Shown: piece by piece, positions 9,607 to 20,337 of the stretch
How positions within the stretch are numbered: the first letter of the stretch is position 1
Layout of the letters: each line of letters begins with the position of its first letter
Assembly (NCBI GenBank): GCA_947683425.1
Contig: CANTUQ010000017.1
Coordinates: forward strand, 1,550,001-1,614,000
DNA length: 64,000 nucleotides
Source of the DNA: Excoecaria cochinchinensis
Lineage: Eukaryota; Streptophyta; Magnoliopsida; Malpighiales; Euphorbiaceae
Direction: 5' to 3'
Notes under the pieces: generated by a model
Seen by the model: the letters and a program-made list of their open reading frames with translations, nothing else
Database searches by the model: none
What the model was told of the DNA's origin: nothing
Position numbers and translations under genes: made by a program

Positions 9607-10659
9607 ATGGATTCTGATTCTGCTCGTGGTGCGCTTGAGGAATCCGCTGAAAGTGTGAATCCTCCAGCTGTACATCCGTCTGTTTCTATTTTTGTGTCGG
9701 CTCAACGTGCTAGGGTCCAGCCCGAGGCTGCTGCCATGCCTTTTGAGGCTATGTTCAGATTGCATTAGGACATGGCTCTGGTTTTGGAAAGGGTGACTGC
9801 CCCTAAAGCTCCGATAGAGAGTTTAAGAAGAGCTAGTGTTGAGGATTTTTATGGGACCGGGCTAGATGAGTCAGAGTTAGCTAAAAAGTGGCTTGATAAA
9901 GTAAAGAGAGCTTTAAAGGAAGTCAGGTGTCCTCTCGATCAGCAATCTGAATGTGCTGTGGCATTGCTTCAAGGGTCGGCTTAAGAATGGTGGGAGTTGG
10001 TATGTAGGCAACCTCAGATGCCTGATCTGGTTACATGGAAATTTTTCGGGGAGGAGTTCACAAAGAAGTATGTGACTCAGGCATATAGGGACGCAAGATG
10101 GGCACAGTTTCTGAGTTTGAAGCAGAGGGCCATGTCAGTTTCGAATTATGAGAAAGAGTTTAATCGGTTGTCTCGCTATGCTCCGCGTGGGGTTATGACA
10201 GATGATTTCAGATACAAGCATTTTGAAGCCGGGTTGAATGAGTCTTTGAAGATTGCTTTGATTTCTTTGATGTGTATGCCAGGGGTAAGTTATTATCAGA
10301 TTGCAGAGGTTGCCATGAGGGCGGAGAAGACGGAATCATTGCTTAGGGAGAGAGCTCAGCGAAGGAATTCTGCACGGGGCGGTTTTTCCTCATCTTCGGG
10401 TAAGAGATCTAGGAACCCGCAAGATGAGCCATCAGCTGGTTCGGCTACTAGAGGTAGAAGGCAAGGTTCAACAGTAGTATCTGGTTCTGGCAGAGGTGGT
10501 AGATCTGATGCTATACCTGTTTGTGCACATTGTAGCAAGGCTCACCGGGGTGAGTGTAGGTGGCTCACTGGTGGGTGCTTTAAGTGTCGGAGCACCGAGC
10601 ACTATCTGGCTGGTTGTCCCCAGTTGAATGAGGATTCAGGTCCACAGGGAGGGAGCTAG
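9607..10659 (+). pseudogene. T1 gag (capsid and zinc knuckle), broken
   Basis: Gag packages element RNA in cytoplasmic particles. Begins MDSDSARGALEESAES; capsid-type core around EWWELV ... WKFFGEEFTKKYV ... AQFLSLKQRAMSV ... EFNRLSRYAP; then a Ser/Arg/Gly-rich linker, a CX2CX3HX3C-like CAHCSKAHRGEC, and a normal CCHC knuckle CFKCRSTEHYLAGC. Stops at 9766-9768 (TAG where the relative T2 has a Gln codon) and 9982-9984 (TAA where relatives have Tyr). A frameshift near 10640-10660 moves the reading frame into pol; in T3 gag and pol are one continuous frame, so this is damage and not programmed. Confidence 0.9.
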
Positions 10660-13600
10660 CAGAGTTGGATCGAATGTTTCTCTGGCTGCTAGAGGTAGAG
10701 GTAGAGGTCGAGGCGGTCGACCTAGAGATGGAGCTATTTCTGAGACTGTTGAGCGTCCTCCACCTGTTGCAGCTAGAGCATATGCAGTTAGAGCCAGAGA
10801 GGAGCAGGATGCCCCTGATGTGATTGCTGGTAAGTTCCTACTCCATGACACTGAATTATATGCTCTAATAGATCCTGGTTCCACACACTCATATTTGTGC
10901 ATGCATAAGATTGTTGATAAGTTGCATGTGGTAGATCAGTTAGACTATGAGATATGTGTGACCAATCCATTAGGGCATAGTGTCAGGGTGAGTAGAGTTT
11001 TTAGGAGTTGTCCTTTGATGATTGAGGGTGTTGAGTTCCTTGCGGATTTGATAGAGTTACCTTTCAGAGAGTATGACCTGATTTTGGGTATGGACTGGTT
11101 GGGCAAGCATCGGCCTGTGGTCGATTGTCATAGGAAGACCTTTGTGCTTCGGGATAGGAACCGAGCTCCAGTGTTTGTAAGAGGTTTGGGTGCGAGTTCT
11201 GTGAACAATGTGATTTCTGCAATTCAAGCCAAGAGGTTTTTGAGAAAAGGTTGTGAGGCTTTCCTAGCTGTGGTTTTGGATTCCAAGAGAGATCAAGTGA
11301 GGATTGAAGATATCCCTATTGTTCGGGAGTTTAGTGATGTTTTTCCAAGTGACTTGTCGGGTTTGCCTCCAGAGAGGGAAGTTGAGCTAGCCATAGAGAT
11401 CATGCCGGGTACCACACCTGTATCGAAGGCACCTTATCGGATGGCTCCTGTAGAGTTAAGAGAATTAAAAACTCAACTGCAAGAGCTCTTGGATAAGGGG
11501 TTTATTCGACCCAGCATATCTCCATAGGGAGCTCCGGTTCTGTTTGTCAAGAAGAAGGATGGGTCATTGAGGATGTGTATCGATTATAGGCAGATTAACA
11601 AGATCACAGTGAAGAACAAGTATCCGTTGCCTAGAGTTGAAGATTTGTTTGATCAACTTCGAGGTGCAGGAGTCTTTTCCAAGATAGATCTTCGGTCTGG
11701 GTATTATCAGCTTCGGGTTAAGGATGAGGATGTGGTTAAGACTGCATTTCGGACTCGGTATGGCCACTATGAGTTCCTTGTTATGCCGTTTGGTTTGACC
11801 AATGCTCCAGTGGCATTCATGGATTTGATGAACAGAGTGTTTAGGCCATACTTGGACCGATTTGTAGTAGTGTTTATAGATGACATCTTGGTGTATTCCA
11901 AGGATGAGACCGAGCATGAGGAACATCTCCGATTGGTTTTGCAAGTGTTGAGGGAACATCGGTTGTTTGCCAAGTTGAGTAAGTGTGATTTTTGGCTTCG
12001 GGAAGTGTCGTTTTTGGGCCACATAGTTTCAGCCAAGGGTATCCAAGTAGATCCAGCTAAGATTGAGGCAATAGTCGATTTGAAAGCGCCTAGGAATGTT
12101 CAGGAAGTGAGGAGTTTCCTTGCTCTGGCGGGTTACTACCGTCGGTTTGTTAAGAGTTTCTCTGTGATTGCCGCTTCGATGACTAGGTTGTTGAGGAAAG
12201 GAGTTAAGTTCGAGTGGTCGGATAAGTGTCAAGCTTGCTTTGAGAGGTTGAAGCAGTTGTTAGTCGAAGCTCCTATACTTACTCAACCCATCTCGGGTAA
12301 GGAGTTTGTTATGTATAGTGACGCTTCAGGTGTTGGTCTGGGATGTGTTCTGATGCAGGAAGGTAGGGTTGTGGCTTATGCTTCTCAACAGTTAAAGCCA
12401 CACGAGAGGAACTATCCAACGCATGATCTTGAGTTAGCAGCGGTTGTCTTTGTTTTGAAGATTTGGCACCATTATCTCTACGGGGAGAAGTGCAGGATCT
12501 TTACGGACCACAAGAGTTTGAAGTATTTCCTGACTCAGAAGGAACTTAATATGAGACAGCGTCGATGGCTTGAGTTGTTTAAACATTATGATTTCATTGT
12601 GGATTACCATCCGGGTAAGGCCAATGCAATCGCGGATGCTTTGAGTCGGAAGTCAGTTTCTGCCTTATTTTTGAGACGGTTCAGATGGAGGTTTGGTTCG
12701 GATGAGGCTTTGATAGCTCAGTTGAGAGTCAATCCTACCTTGAGACAGCGGATAGTTGATGCTCAAAAGATTGATGAGAAGCTTTAGCGGATTGTGCAAG
12801 AGGTTAGTCTGGGCAAGCAGTCAAAGTTCTCGGTTCTTGATGGAGCGCTTTTGTATGGGAACCGTTTGTGTGTTCCGGATGATGAGGAATTGAGGAAATA
12901 GCTTTTGAGCGAGGCACACAGTACAATTTTCACCATGCATCCTGGCAGTGGGAAGATGTATCAGGATATGAAGCAGTTTTATTGGTGGTCTGGTATGAAG
13001 AGGGACATAGTAGACTTTGTATCCAAGTGCTTGACATGTCAGCAGCTAAAGGCTGAGCACCAAGTTCCTTCTGGATTGCTCACGCCTTTGTCCGTTCCCG
13101 AGTGGAAGTGGATGATATTACCATGGATTTTGTTTTCGGGTTGCCCTTGACTCAGAAAAAGCATGATTCTGTTTGGGTTATTGTAGATCGACTCACAAAG
13201 TCCGCTCACTTCTTGCCGGTTAGGATGGATTACCAGATGGATAGATTGGCCAGTATCTATGTGGATGAGATAGTTCGGTTGCATGGAGTGCCTTTGTCCA
13301 TAGTTTCAGACCGGGACCCAAGGTTCACATCTAAGTTTTGGAAAGAGTTGTAGCGAGCTTTGGGTACCAAGTTGAACTTCAGTACGGCATTTCATCCTCA
13401 GACAAATGGTCAGTACGAGCTAGTGATTCAGATCTTAGAGGACATGTTAAGGGCTTGTGTTTTGGACTTTCCGGGTAGTTGGGACAAGTATGTATCGCTT
13501 ATGGAATTTGCCTACAACAATAGCTATCAGTTCAGTATCAGTATGGCTCCTTATGAGGCTTTGTATGGACGTCAGTGTAGGACTCCAGTTTGTTGGACAG

Positions 13601-14283
13601 AGTTGTCCGAGAGGTCAGTGATTGGGCCAGATCTGGTTAGAGATACAGAGGAGAAGATCAGAGTTGTGCAGCAGAATTTGAAAGCGGCCAAGGATCGACA
13701 GAGATCTTATGCTAACTTGAAGAGAAAGGATGTGCAATTTGAAGTCGGAGACAAGGTTTTCCTGAAAGTTTCTCCTTGGAGAAAAGTGCTTAGGTTTGGA
13801 AAGAAAGGAAAGCTTAGTCCTCGCTTCATTGGTCCGTATGAGGTGTTGGCAAGAGTTGGTCCGGTGGCCTATAGATTGGCTTTACCGATAGAGTTATCCA
13901 AGTTGCATGATGTGTTCCACGTTTCTATGCTTCGTCGGTATAGGTCGGATCCTTCTCATGTTTTGTCGGTTCAAGAGGTTCAAGTGCAAACTGATTTCTC
14001 CTACGATGAGGAACCAAAATCTATCCTAGCTCGGGAAGTGAGGCAGTTAAGAAGTAAGCAGATTCCTTTGGTAAAGGTTTTGTGGAATCACCATGGAGTC
14101 AAGGAGGCGACATGGGAACCAGAGGAGTCAATGAGAGCTCAGTACCCGCAGTTGTTCAGTTCAGGTGAGAATTTCGAGGACGAAATTCTTGTTAGTAGGG
14201 GAGAGTTGTTACACCCCGTTTGCCCCCTAGGCGAACGAGCAATATGTATGTGTGTGCATTTGCATGGTTTTGGCATATCATAG
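10660..14283 (+). pseudogene. T1 pol: protease, RT, RNase H, integrase, chromodomain; broken
   Basis: Aspartic protease with LIDPGSTHSYL (about 10866-10900). RT with KIDLRSGYYQLRV, FGLTNAP and the catalytic FVVVFIDDILVYS (about 11860-11900). RNase H with MYSDASGVGLGCVL, ERNYPTHDLELAAVV, FTDHKSLKYF; DALSR linker; integrase zinc finger HSTIFTMHPG ... CLTCQQLK; core with DDITMDFV, SIVSDRDPRF and the NGQYE Glu region; GPY/F-type GKLSPRFIGPYEVL; chromodomain ILAREVRQLRSK ... VLWNHHGVKEATWEPE (about 14020-14150), which tethers integration to chromatin. Stops at 11525 (TAG for Trp), 12785, 12899, 13351, and a 1-base loss near 13109. The frame runs past the chromodomain into the LTR. Confidence 0.93.
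14191..14206 (+). promoter_or_regulatory. T1 polypurine tract
   Basis: GTTAGTAGGGGAGAGT directly before the 3' LTR; primes plus-strand DNA synthesis. The preceding GAATTTCGAGGACGAAATTC is a recurrent chromovirus sequence, also seen inverted before the T4 and T5 LTRs. Confidence 0.8.
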
Positions 14284-16872
14284 GGGTACTTTGGTATATA
14301 TGCATATTTTGTGGGTAGTTCCTGTGTGGTGGTGCATATAGAAATAAGGTGTCCATAAGTGGAGTTAGGATCACATGCATGTGAGCATATTATTATGTGT
14401 GTGTATTAGATGAGATTGCATTGTGTGTGTTGCTCATACATATGTAGGGTGCATTATTGGAGTGTTTCATTGTGTGTGTGTGACATGTGCAACTAGTGTG
14501 TGAGTGAGTGGTTTCCACCACGAAGATTTTGACAAGTGGAGGGTGAGAAAAGAAAGAGAAAGAAGAAAAGGGGAAACTCAGAATTTGGGTTCCATTTCCC
14601 CGTTCCCTCTTCTTCTTCCTCCTTTTTCTTCTTCTTCGTTTCCCCTAGCCAACATTCCCTTGGTCCAAGCTTGTGTGGTGGAGATTGGTCACTCATTGTG
14701 TTATTTTGGTAAGCTTCTCTGCATTTTCTGTTTTGATTTTTAGGTTCCCTTCTCTTCTTCATCTTCTTTGTTTAGGGTTTTGATTAGGGTTGCTTTGGTG
14801 TGTATTTCATTGTTTTGGGTGTTTAGCTGAGCCTGCAAGAGATCCTAAAGGCAAGGAAGTTGCTGGATCTAGTGGAACCAAGTGATAGAGCTTCTAATTT
14901 TGAGGTTTGGGAAATTTAATTATGTTTTGGCTTTGCTTGAAATGTGATTTTGGGTTTTGTATGTATGTATGATTGCTGGAAATTTGAGTATGAAATTGGT
15001 TTACTCTATGTGGGTTTCAAGTTTTAAAGTGTAGAATTTGGAAGATAAGCTATTGCAAAATGTTTAATTTTCTTGATTTAATTTTCTGAATCTGTGAATG
15101 TTGAGTTCATGTATGATTCGACAAATTGATGCTATATTATGTTGTTTGAGTTGTGATTTTGGATGGCCAGGTTAAGGTAAGTTTGAGGTAAGTTTTTTGT
15201 GTTAATTTATTGGTCAAAATGTGTATATTTCTTTCTGGTTGGTTGTGTGAAAAATTGGGAATCATTGAAGTTGGAATTCTGCAGATTTCTGGAAAATCCA
15301 GGAGTCACACGGCGATAATGCCTGGTCTCACCGCTGTGTCGATCATGGGTTTTGCCTTGGAATTCTGGAGCTGTGTCATTACACGGCGGTAAGGGCAAAG
15401 CCATACCGCCGTGTAAAACCATTCTACCCAGGTGTGAGGCAGGTCACACGGCAGTATGGCCTAAGCCTTACCCCCGTGTGAGTGTCTTACACGGCGGTAA
15501 GGGTAAGGCCATACCGCCGTGTAAAACAGTTCTGCCCGCCTCTTTTGCAATTTTTCCACTTCTTTCTTTTTCATTCCATTTCCTCTCTTGTATGGTTTTA
15601 AATGTTATTTAGTGTCTTTTAACATGATTTACGTCTTTAAAAGGGATATTTTAGCTATACAATGGATAGATTCTATTATTTATTTCCAATTAAGTTAATT
15701 GCTTTGCATATGATATATATATGAAGAGTAGTAAATGACCATGCTATGTGAGTTTGTAATGTGAGTTTTTATAAATGATATAGAGGGTGATCACATGCTA
15801 TATCATGCCATGATTATTTGTACTATGTGAATATACATGTTAAGCTATATAATTGCTTGGTTTAAATTGGATTAATGTTTATTTGTGGATTGTGTTATGC
15901 ATGACCTGCTAGGGTCTAGAAAGTGGATAGTTAGGCATGCCTAATAGAGTCTTATAGCTGCAGCCCTCAGTTCCGTTTGGACCCCGATCAGGTCCCCGTT
16001 TAGTTCCTCGCGAACCCTTTAATGTGTATGGATCTTGTTTAAGGTCCCTTTTGAAAATGTTTTGTGAAAGTTAAAAGTAAAATTGGTTTCTCGATTCGTA
16101 CCCGTAAGGTACTGTCCGTAATCGGCTCGTACTCGTAAAGTACTGTCTGTATACTCGTTATCCACTCCCTCGAGTTAGCAAATGTCTTGTATGAATTGTG
16201 ATATGAGGAAACGTATGTAATATATGTATGGGTTCAATGGTGAAAAGTATAATCTGTTATGAGGATATAAATATTGTTATGAGCTTTCTGATGAATGGCT
16301 TATTTATGTGAGCATGAGTATATGCAATTGTTATGCTATGATTATCATATATATATACATGAGGTACGGGTGTGTATTGCCTTGATGGCCGTTGTGAATG
16401 GTTGTCCTTATGCTATATGTGTGTTTCCCTACTAAGCGTTATCGCTTAGCATGGTGTGTTACCCGTGCAGGTGCGGAAGGAGTTTGCTTTGGGAGAGTCG
16501 CAGCCATCGAAGCCAACACAGTAGGGTCTTAGTGTAGGGCTTTAATTTTATATTTTGAGGATTCTTTTTATATAGAACTCTCTTACATCAGTTTTGTAAT
16601 AGCTTCCGCTTATGTACATGTATTTTGGGATTTGTAATTATCTGTTGTATCTCTTGGTTGATCAAACAGTAATGTAATGCTTCCATTATATTAATGCATG
16701 ATCAGCCTTAGTTCTTATGTTTCGCAAAAGTTTTTAATCTCCCCGTATTTATGTATGTTTATCTTTGATTGAATTTATATATATTTATGCTTTGTGCGTT
16801 TGCACCCTGACTCGTACGGCATCTTAATCCTCATGGGATGGGATCGCCTAAGTATGGGTATGGGGTGTTATA
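14207..16872 (+). repeat. T1 3' LTR
   Basis: TGTTACACCCC...GGGGTGTTATA, 2666 bp, the same length as the 5' LTR. It carries the same leader intron (14709-14826), hairpin array (15301-15526), palindromic core and CTAAGCG stem (about 16432). Confidence 0.93.
15301..15526 (+). repeat. Hairpin array in T1 3' LTR
   Basis: Counterpart of 7915-8140. Some arms are better paired here (TTACACGGCGGTAAGG with CCATACCGCCGTGTAA), showing which 5' LTR positions changed after insertion. Confidence 0.85.
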
Positions 16873-16877
16873 AAAGT
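16873..16877 (+). repeat. Target-site duplication of T1, right copy (AAAGT)
   Basis: Matches 6816-6820; the Athila integrase frame continues directly after it. Confidence 0.95.
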
Positions 16878-17642
16878 TGTACTAGACTTTTTGAGAAAGA
16901 ACATATTCACCCGGTATGGAGCACCTAGAGCCATTATTAGCGATGGTGGTAAACACTTTGTAACCATCAATTTAAGGGTTTATTGAAAAAAATTGGAGTT
17001 AGGCATAAGGTCACCACCCCTTATCATGCTCAAGCTAATGGTCAAGTTGAAGTGTCTAACCGAGAATTAAAGGCCATTTTAGAAAAGACGGTCAATGCAT
17101 CTAGAAAAGATTGGTACCTTAAGCTAGATTAAGCTTTATGGGCTTATAAGACAGCATTGAAGACACCGATAAGGATGCCTCCCTTTAGGTTGGTCTATGG
17201 GAAGTCTTATCACCTTTCAGTCGAATTAGAGCATAAGGCTTATTGGGCTACCAAATTTTTTAATTTTGACCTTGAAAGTGCAGGAAAGTGCAGATCCTTA
17301 CAGCTGAACGAGCTAGAGGAGCTCCGATTTTGGGCATACGATCGTGCCACGAAATATAAAGACAATACCAAGAAGTGGCATGATTGAAAGTTGGTAAGGA
17401 AGGAATTTGTACCTGGAATGAAAGTACTCCTCTATGATAGTAGGCTGAGGTTATTTCCTGGAAAGCTGAAATCGCGGTGGAAGGGACCCTACGAAGTTGT
17501 GGCAGCAGACAAATTTAGAGTGGTGACATTGAGGCACCCAAGATTTGAGAATGAGTTCAAGGTAAATGGACATCGTGTGAAGCCTTATTTTGAATCAACA
17601 TTTGATAGGGCTTCAGCGATCGTCACCCTCGAGGACCCTTGA
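16878..17642 (+). pseudogene. Athila pol, part 2: rest of integrase
   Basis: Continues the integrase core: RYGAPRAIISDGGKHF supplies the second Asp, and TPYHAQANGQVEVSNRELKA the catalytic Glu; then WAYKTALKTPIRMPPFRLVYGK and a C-terminal FPGKLKSRWKGPYEV ... VNGHRVKPYF typical of the lineage. It ends TLEDP with a TGA at 17640-17642. Damage: a 1-base loss near 16960, a TAA at about 17131 and a TGA at 17385-17387. Confidence 0.88.
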
Positions 17643-17867
17643 CGGTATTTAAAAGTCCAGCTCCGGACTTATTAAATGCAGAACTTCTTCTCAAACTTTG
17701 TTATTTTGTGTTTATTGATATTTCTTAGGTTGTTAGTAGTGTTTGTTTTTCTAAATTTTGTGTGCCTTGTGGTCTTAGTATAACTATGTTTTTGTTGGAG
17801 AATTTTCAAAGTTTTTTGTAGCTTGAAGTTTGGAGTGATTTTTGAAATTTTTGCAAGTTTATAGGAG

Positions 17868-18336
17868 GTCACGATGGCAAGGTATCTAGTTGTCACCGTG
17901 ACCATAGGAAATTGCATTCTGGATTCTAAGCATGTCACAGTGGCAAGGTTTCTGGTTGTCACCGTGACCAGATGAGGATGACAATCTGGATTGGAAAACC
18001 TGGTATGTCACGGTGACAATGATTTTGGTTGTCACCCTGACCTAATAGTAAGTTATATTCTGTTTTGATGTGTGAGCATGTCACGGTGGTGATGGTTTTG
18101 GTTGTCACTGTGACCTAAGGTAGTGTTGCATTTTGTTTTTAAGTTTGCACATGTCACGGTGGCAATAAAATCCGTTGTGATCGTGACGTGTTGAAGTTTC
18201 GATTATGTTTTGAAATTGTGGTATGTCACGGTGGCAACCGATTTAGTTGTCACCGTGACCATGTGGGGGTTCAAATCTGGATTGAAAATTTTGGGTATGT
18301 CACGGTGACAACCATTTTATTTCCACCGTGACCCCC
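17868..18336 (+). repeat. Seven-unit hairpin array upstream of Athila ORF-1-like gene
   Basis: GTCAC-starting units at 17868, 17934, 18007, 18080, 18153, 18225 and 18299, mostly 72-74 bp apart. Each has a left arm like GTCACGGTGGCAA and a right arm like TTGTCACCGTGAC around a 9-12 base loop; spacers often contain ATTCTGTTTTGA. The same kind of array is in the Athila 3' LTR and the T3 LTR. Confidence 0.9.
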
Positions 18337-18487
18337 GCGAAAATCTGTTTTAAAATCCCAGTTTTTCGTGTTTTATCTCTCACTCTACCACTCATTACTC
18401 TCTCAAAGCTTGCACTTTTCATTATCTTCTGCTATTTTGTGCTTCAATTCTCTCTTTTAGGCTTCGATTTCTACAAACCTACAACAA
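18337..18487 (+). promoter_or_regulatory. CT-rich leader exon of Athila ORF-1-like gene
   Basis: Pyrimidine-rich sequence (CTCTCACTCTACCACTCATT and similar) ending CTACAACAA just before a strong GTAAGT donor. It resembles a plant 5' untranslated exon; a TATA box is not obvious. Confidence 0.45.
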
Positions 18488-19191
18488 GTAAGTAATTTTG
18501 CTCTTTCTTTCTTATTCTTCATTTTCATTTATTTTCTCTTTGCATTTCTTTTTCCCTGTTCATGTTCTTCTCCATGGCTATGCTTTTGAGGTCTCAATTC
18601 TATAACCATTTAGAATTTTCTTCTCATTATGCTCTGAATTAATATTGTGATTGTTCTCAATTCTTATTTCCATTCTCAATTTTGCATCTCTGACGTTGAA
18701 ACCATGAACGAATTTGGATTGGGAAGTTAGGGCATGTGTTTTTGTTCGTGAATTTGGTTAATTGATTTTACTCAAATTCTTAGCTACAATTGGAATTTAT
18801 TAGGCTTTACCTGTGTTGTTCTACATTTTCTTGCTTCCAATTTCAATTTTGGCTTGTGGTTGATGCTTACGATTGAATCTTTCAGAAGGTATATTTGCTG
18901 CATATCAGATGTTCGACAAAATGCCACAATGATTATTTTTCCAGATTATTGCAACTCCTGTCAAGGTGGAATATCGGATTTAATTTGTTGTGGTGTTTAA
19001 TTGTGGAATATGTAATCATTGAGCATTCTTAGATTATTTTTGAATTGATTTATCTCTTATAGAATCAAATGGGCATGTGAGAATGATTATGCTTGGTTAG
19101 AATAAGCTTGATAATTGATGCTAGATATTTAGGACCATTGCTATTTTATGCACTTTTAATGCTATTGAACTTGGTTTTTGTTTTCATGCAG
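18488..19191 (+). other. Putative intron that completes the ORF-1 start codon
   Basis: GTAAGTAATT donor at 18488 and TTTTCATGCAG acceptor ending 19191, 704 bp, T-rich. Joining the exons places the last exon-1 base A next to TGGCTCC, giving AACAATGGCT, which matches the favoured plant start context. Unspliced RNA has no ATG at this point. Inference from sequence only. Confidence 0.6.
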
Positions 19192-20337
19192 TGGCTCCTA
19201 AAAGAAAGAGTTCAACTATCTCTTTTAGTTCCTCTAGCTAACCCTCAGTTGATATTTCCAAAGTGTCGAGCTGTGTCCTGGGAAACAAAAAGGCTGCCTA
19301 TGCTTTATTCTCCAAATGCTTGTACGTGCCGACCAGTTATTTGGATTTCGATCTATTAGAGAAACTGGGAATCAAGAATGAAGTCCAGCGGTTAATTGCA
19401 AATATTGGCTGGGAGCGAGTTTTTTCGCATACTGAGAAGGTTTATCCTGGGTTAACAAGGGATTTTGTGTCGACCATCACTTGTCGGATCAGCCGAGACT
19501 CTGCCACAGATCCAGGAGAAGTTTCTTTTTTTTTTTCTGGATGGCACAAGGTATGAAATCACTTTTGTGAGATTTTCGGAGATACTTGGTTTCCCAGCCC
19601 TCGCACCGGACCGTTACAATGACAACGATAAAGATGGTGCTTGGGCAATGATTAGAGACATGGTGATTGCCACCACGTATGTCTCAGGGAAAACAAAATC
19701 GTATCACCTAAATAGCCATGTCCTGCGAATCCGCCATCGATTTTTCTCGTTATCTCTTTTAAGTCACGTAGATTCAGCGGGACAAGTAAATTTACCTGAA
19801 GCACTGTTTCTCGCATGCATGGTGAGGGGATTCAGGATTAATGGCGCCCCGCATGTATGGCATAAATTGGAAGAGATGCAGTGGAATCCGAAAAAGGTGA
19901 AAAATATAGCACTTGGTGGGTTGGTCACTGCTGTTGCTAAGGGTGTACATCACCCATTGAGAAAGATCAAACCGCTCCCATCTATTGCTGTAATTGACAA
20001 GAAGATGCTCAAGAATATGAAGGTCTTAGTGACTGATGAGACAACAGCTGATAGCTATAGATTGACTACTCGCGAAGAGTGTCTGCAGGGAGTAGAGCGA
20101 GGTTTAGGAGGCTTGCCCCATGAGCAAGAGGAAGACCCTGAAGCACCAGCCCCTCCAGCTCTAGAGCCTGAGCAATTTTCCTCGCAGCAGTATAGTGCTC
20201 TTATGGAGTGCATGGACACCATCACCGTGTCTCTAGCCGATCTTTAGTCACAGATGGATCAGGTGCTATTGGGACTTTCCTCTTTAACTACGCGATTTGA
20301 TGTGCATTTCCCACCGCCACCACCTCCAGAATTTTGA
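19192..20337 (+). pseudogene. ATHILA ORF-1-like protein in env-like position
   Basis: Starts APKRKSS after the splice-made ATG. The middle resembles the ATHILA ORF-1 family of unknown function: YVPTSYLDFDLLEKLGIKNE, IANIGWERVF, YPGLTRDFVSTI, then FLDGTRYEITFVRFSEILGFPALAP. The C-terminal part is acidic/proline-rich and ends in a possible coiled coil (SSQQYSALMECMDTITVSLA) and polyproline before TGA at 20335. The place after integrase is where Athila carries its env-like gene. Damage: TAA near 19240, a frameshift in a T9 run near 19528, and TAG at 20245-20247. No signal peptide or clear membrane segment is seen, so an envelope role is not supported by the sequence. Confidence 0.7.

Larger units (their letters stand above)
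6821..16872 (+). mobile_element. T1: complete Tekay/Del-like chromovirus nested in Athila
   Basis: A full-length Ty3/gypsy element of 10,052 bp with two LTRs of 2666 bp each, a tRNA-iMet-type primer site, one gag-pol polyprotein gene ending in a chromodomain, a purine tract, and a 5-bp target duplication AAAGT. Long LTRs and the C-terminal chromodomain fit the Tekay (Del) clade. The LTRs differ at roughly 2-3% of positions in the first ~500 bases that I compared by eye, so the insertion is fairly recent, but the coding region is already inactive. Confidence 0.92.

Noticed and set aside
19192..20337. Viral-envelope function for the ORF-1-like gene
   Set aside because: Position is env-like, but no signal peptide, transmembrane segment or cleavage motif is visible; only family similarity to ATHILA ORF-1 is supported.
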